A stretch of DNA of 64,000 bases from Ariolimax columbianus (taxonomy: Eukaryota; Mollusca; Gastropoda; Stylommatophora; Arionidae): contig JAVGWX010000011.1 in the NCBI GenBank assembly GCA_036924085.1, positions 13,001,318-13,065,317 on the forward strand. The letters are read 5' to 3'. The stretch's first letter is position 1. Each line of letters begins with the position of its first letter. The notes beneath the pieces are model-generated. The model had not been told where the DNA came from and did no database searches. It saw only the letters and a program-made list of their open reading frames with translations. The position numbers and the translations under genes were made by a program. This document shows, piece after piece, positions 63,988 through 64,000 of this stretch.

Positions 63988-64000
63988 GTTTCGTCTGATT

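Overview
This 64-kb window looks like gene-poor, repeat-saturated nuclear DNA of an invertebrate animal. I judge it most likely a mollusc, probably a gastropod. The basis is the style of the LINE (non-LTR retrotransposon) fragments, the SINE-like families with a shared central domain, and the abundant minisatellites; this rests on memory of such genomes, not on a search. I found no host protein-coding gene, rRNA or convincing functional tRNA. Nearly all long open frames are retrotransposon remnants or tandem repeats open in several frames.

Retrotransposons. (1) LINEs with an RNase H domain followed by a Cys/His-rich tail, most ending in a (GAA)n tail. The longest copy is 7552-11142 (minus) with reverse transcriptase, RNase H and tail; about 18 further 5'-truncated pieces are scattered through the window, several with clear target-site duplications (TSDs): 1183-1587, 5587-5928, 32507-33240, 36917-37353, 59783-60075. 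(2) LINEs without RNase H: one family carrying C2H2 fingers at its C terminus (1872-2650, 19906-20965, 29070-29700), an RTE-like group (26995-27600, 37829-37925, 54475-54725, 59672-60265), a copy with an AACT tail (6070-6920), and one with a TTAAG-type tail (12550-12826, 58300-58480, 62490-63515).

Non-autonomous elements. SINE-A is about 350 bp with a GAA or GCCAA tail (about 14 copies or fragments). SINE-B is a diverged relative. SINE-C is headed by a tRNA-like sequence and has an 11-bp TSD. A 'VNTR-core-CAA' family always places a 30-40 bp tandem array upstream of a ~240-bp core and a CAA-rich tail. Three copies of a mariner-like element are present; two have the transposase N-terminus on both inverted arms.

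Tandem repeats. Large arrays lie at 595-990, 4488-5075, 7274-7553, 18525-19120, 19848-22548, 26000-26445, 34893-35796, 39165-39525, 40470-41835, 46520-46815, 51895-52520, 53565-54460, 55015-56330, 58992-59671 and 60979-61212. Several start inside LINE coding sequence or inside SINE 3' ends.

Layout. 0-12 kb: minisatellites, LINE pieces and the long LINE. 11.2-15.4 kb: two composite retroposons and an RNase H ORF. 15.4-25.3 kb: mariner copies, microsatellites and the 59-bp/27-bp arrays. 25-40 kb: LINE C-termini and a SINE cluster. 40-47 kb: the 34-bp array, VNTR-core and SINE-C. 47-52 kb: SINE-A pair and RNase H LINE fragments. 52-60 kb: VNTR-core, inverted arrays, the CATCAC array and a LINE-derived 41-bp array. 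60-64 kb: TATC array, a LINE and a nested SINE.

Shorter stretches where I see nothing I can name include 27605-27893, 28320-28640, 30615-30845, 31385-31560, 40040-40380, 44810-45230, 46190-46515, 46820-47065, 54730-54850 and 56945-57200.

The elements do not form a pathway. What they show is a retroposition economy (LINE enzymes, GAA-tailed SINEs, composite elements) whose 3' ends keep seeding new satellites. All alignments were done by eye; percent identities were not computed.
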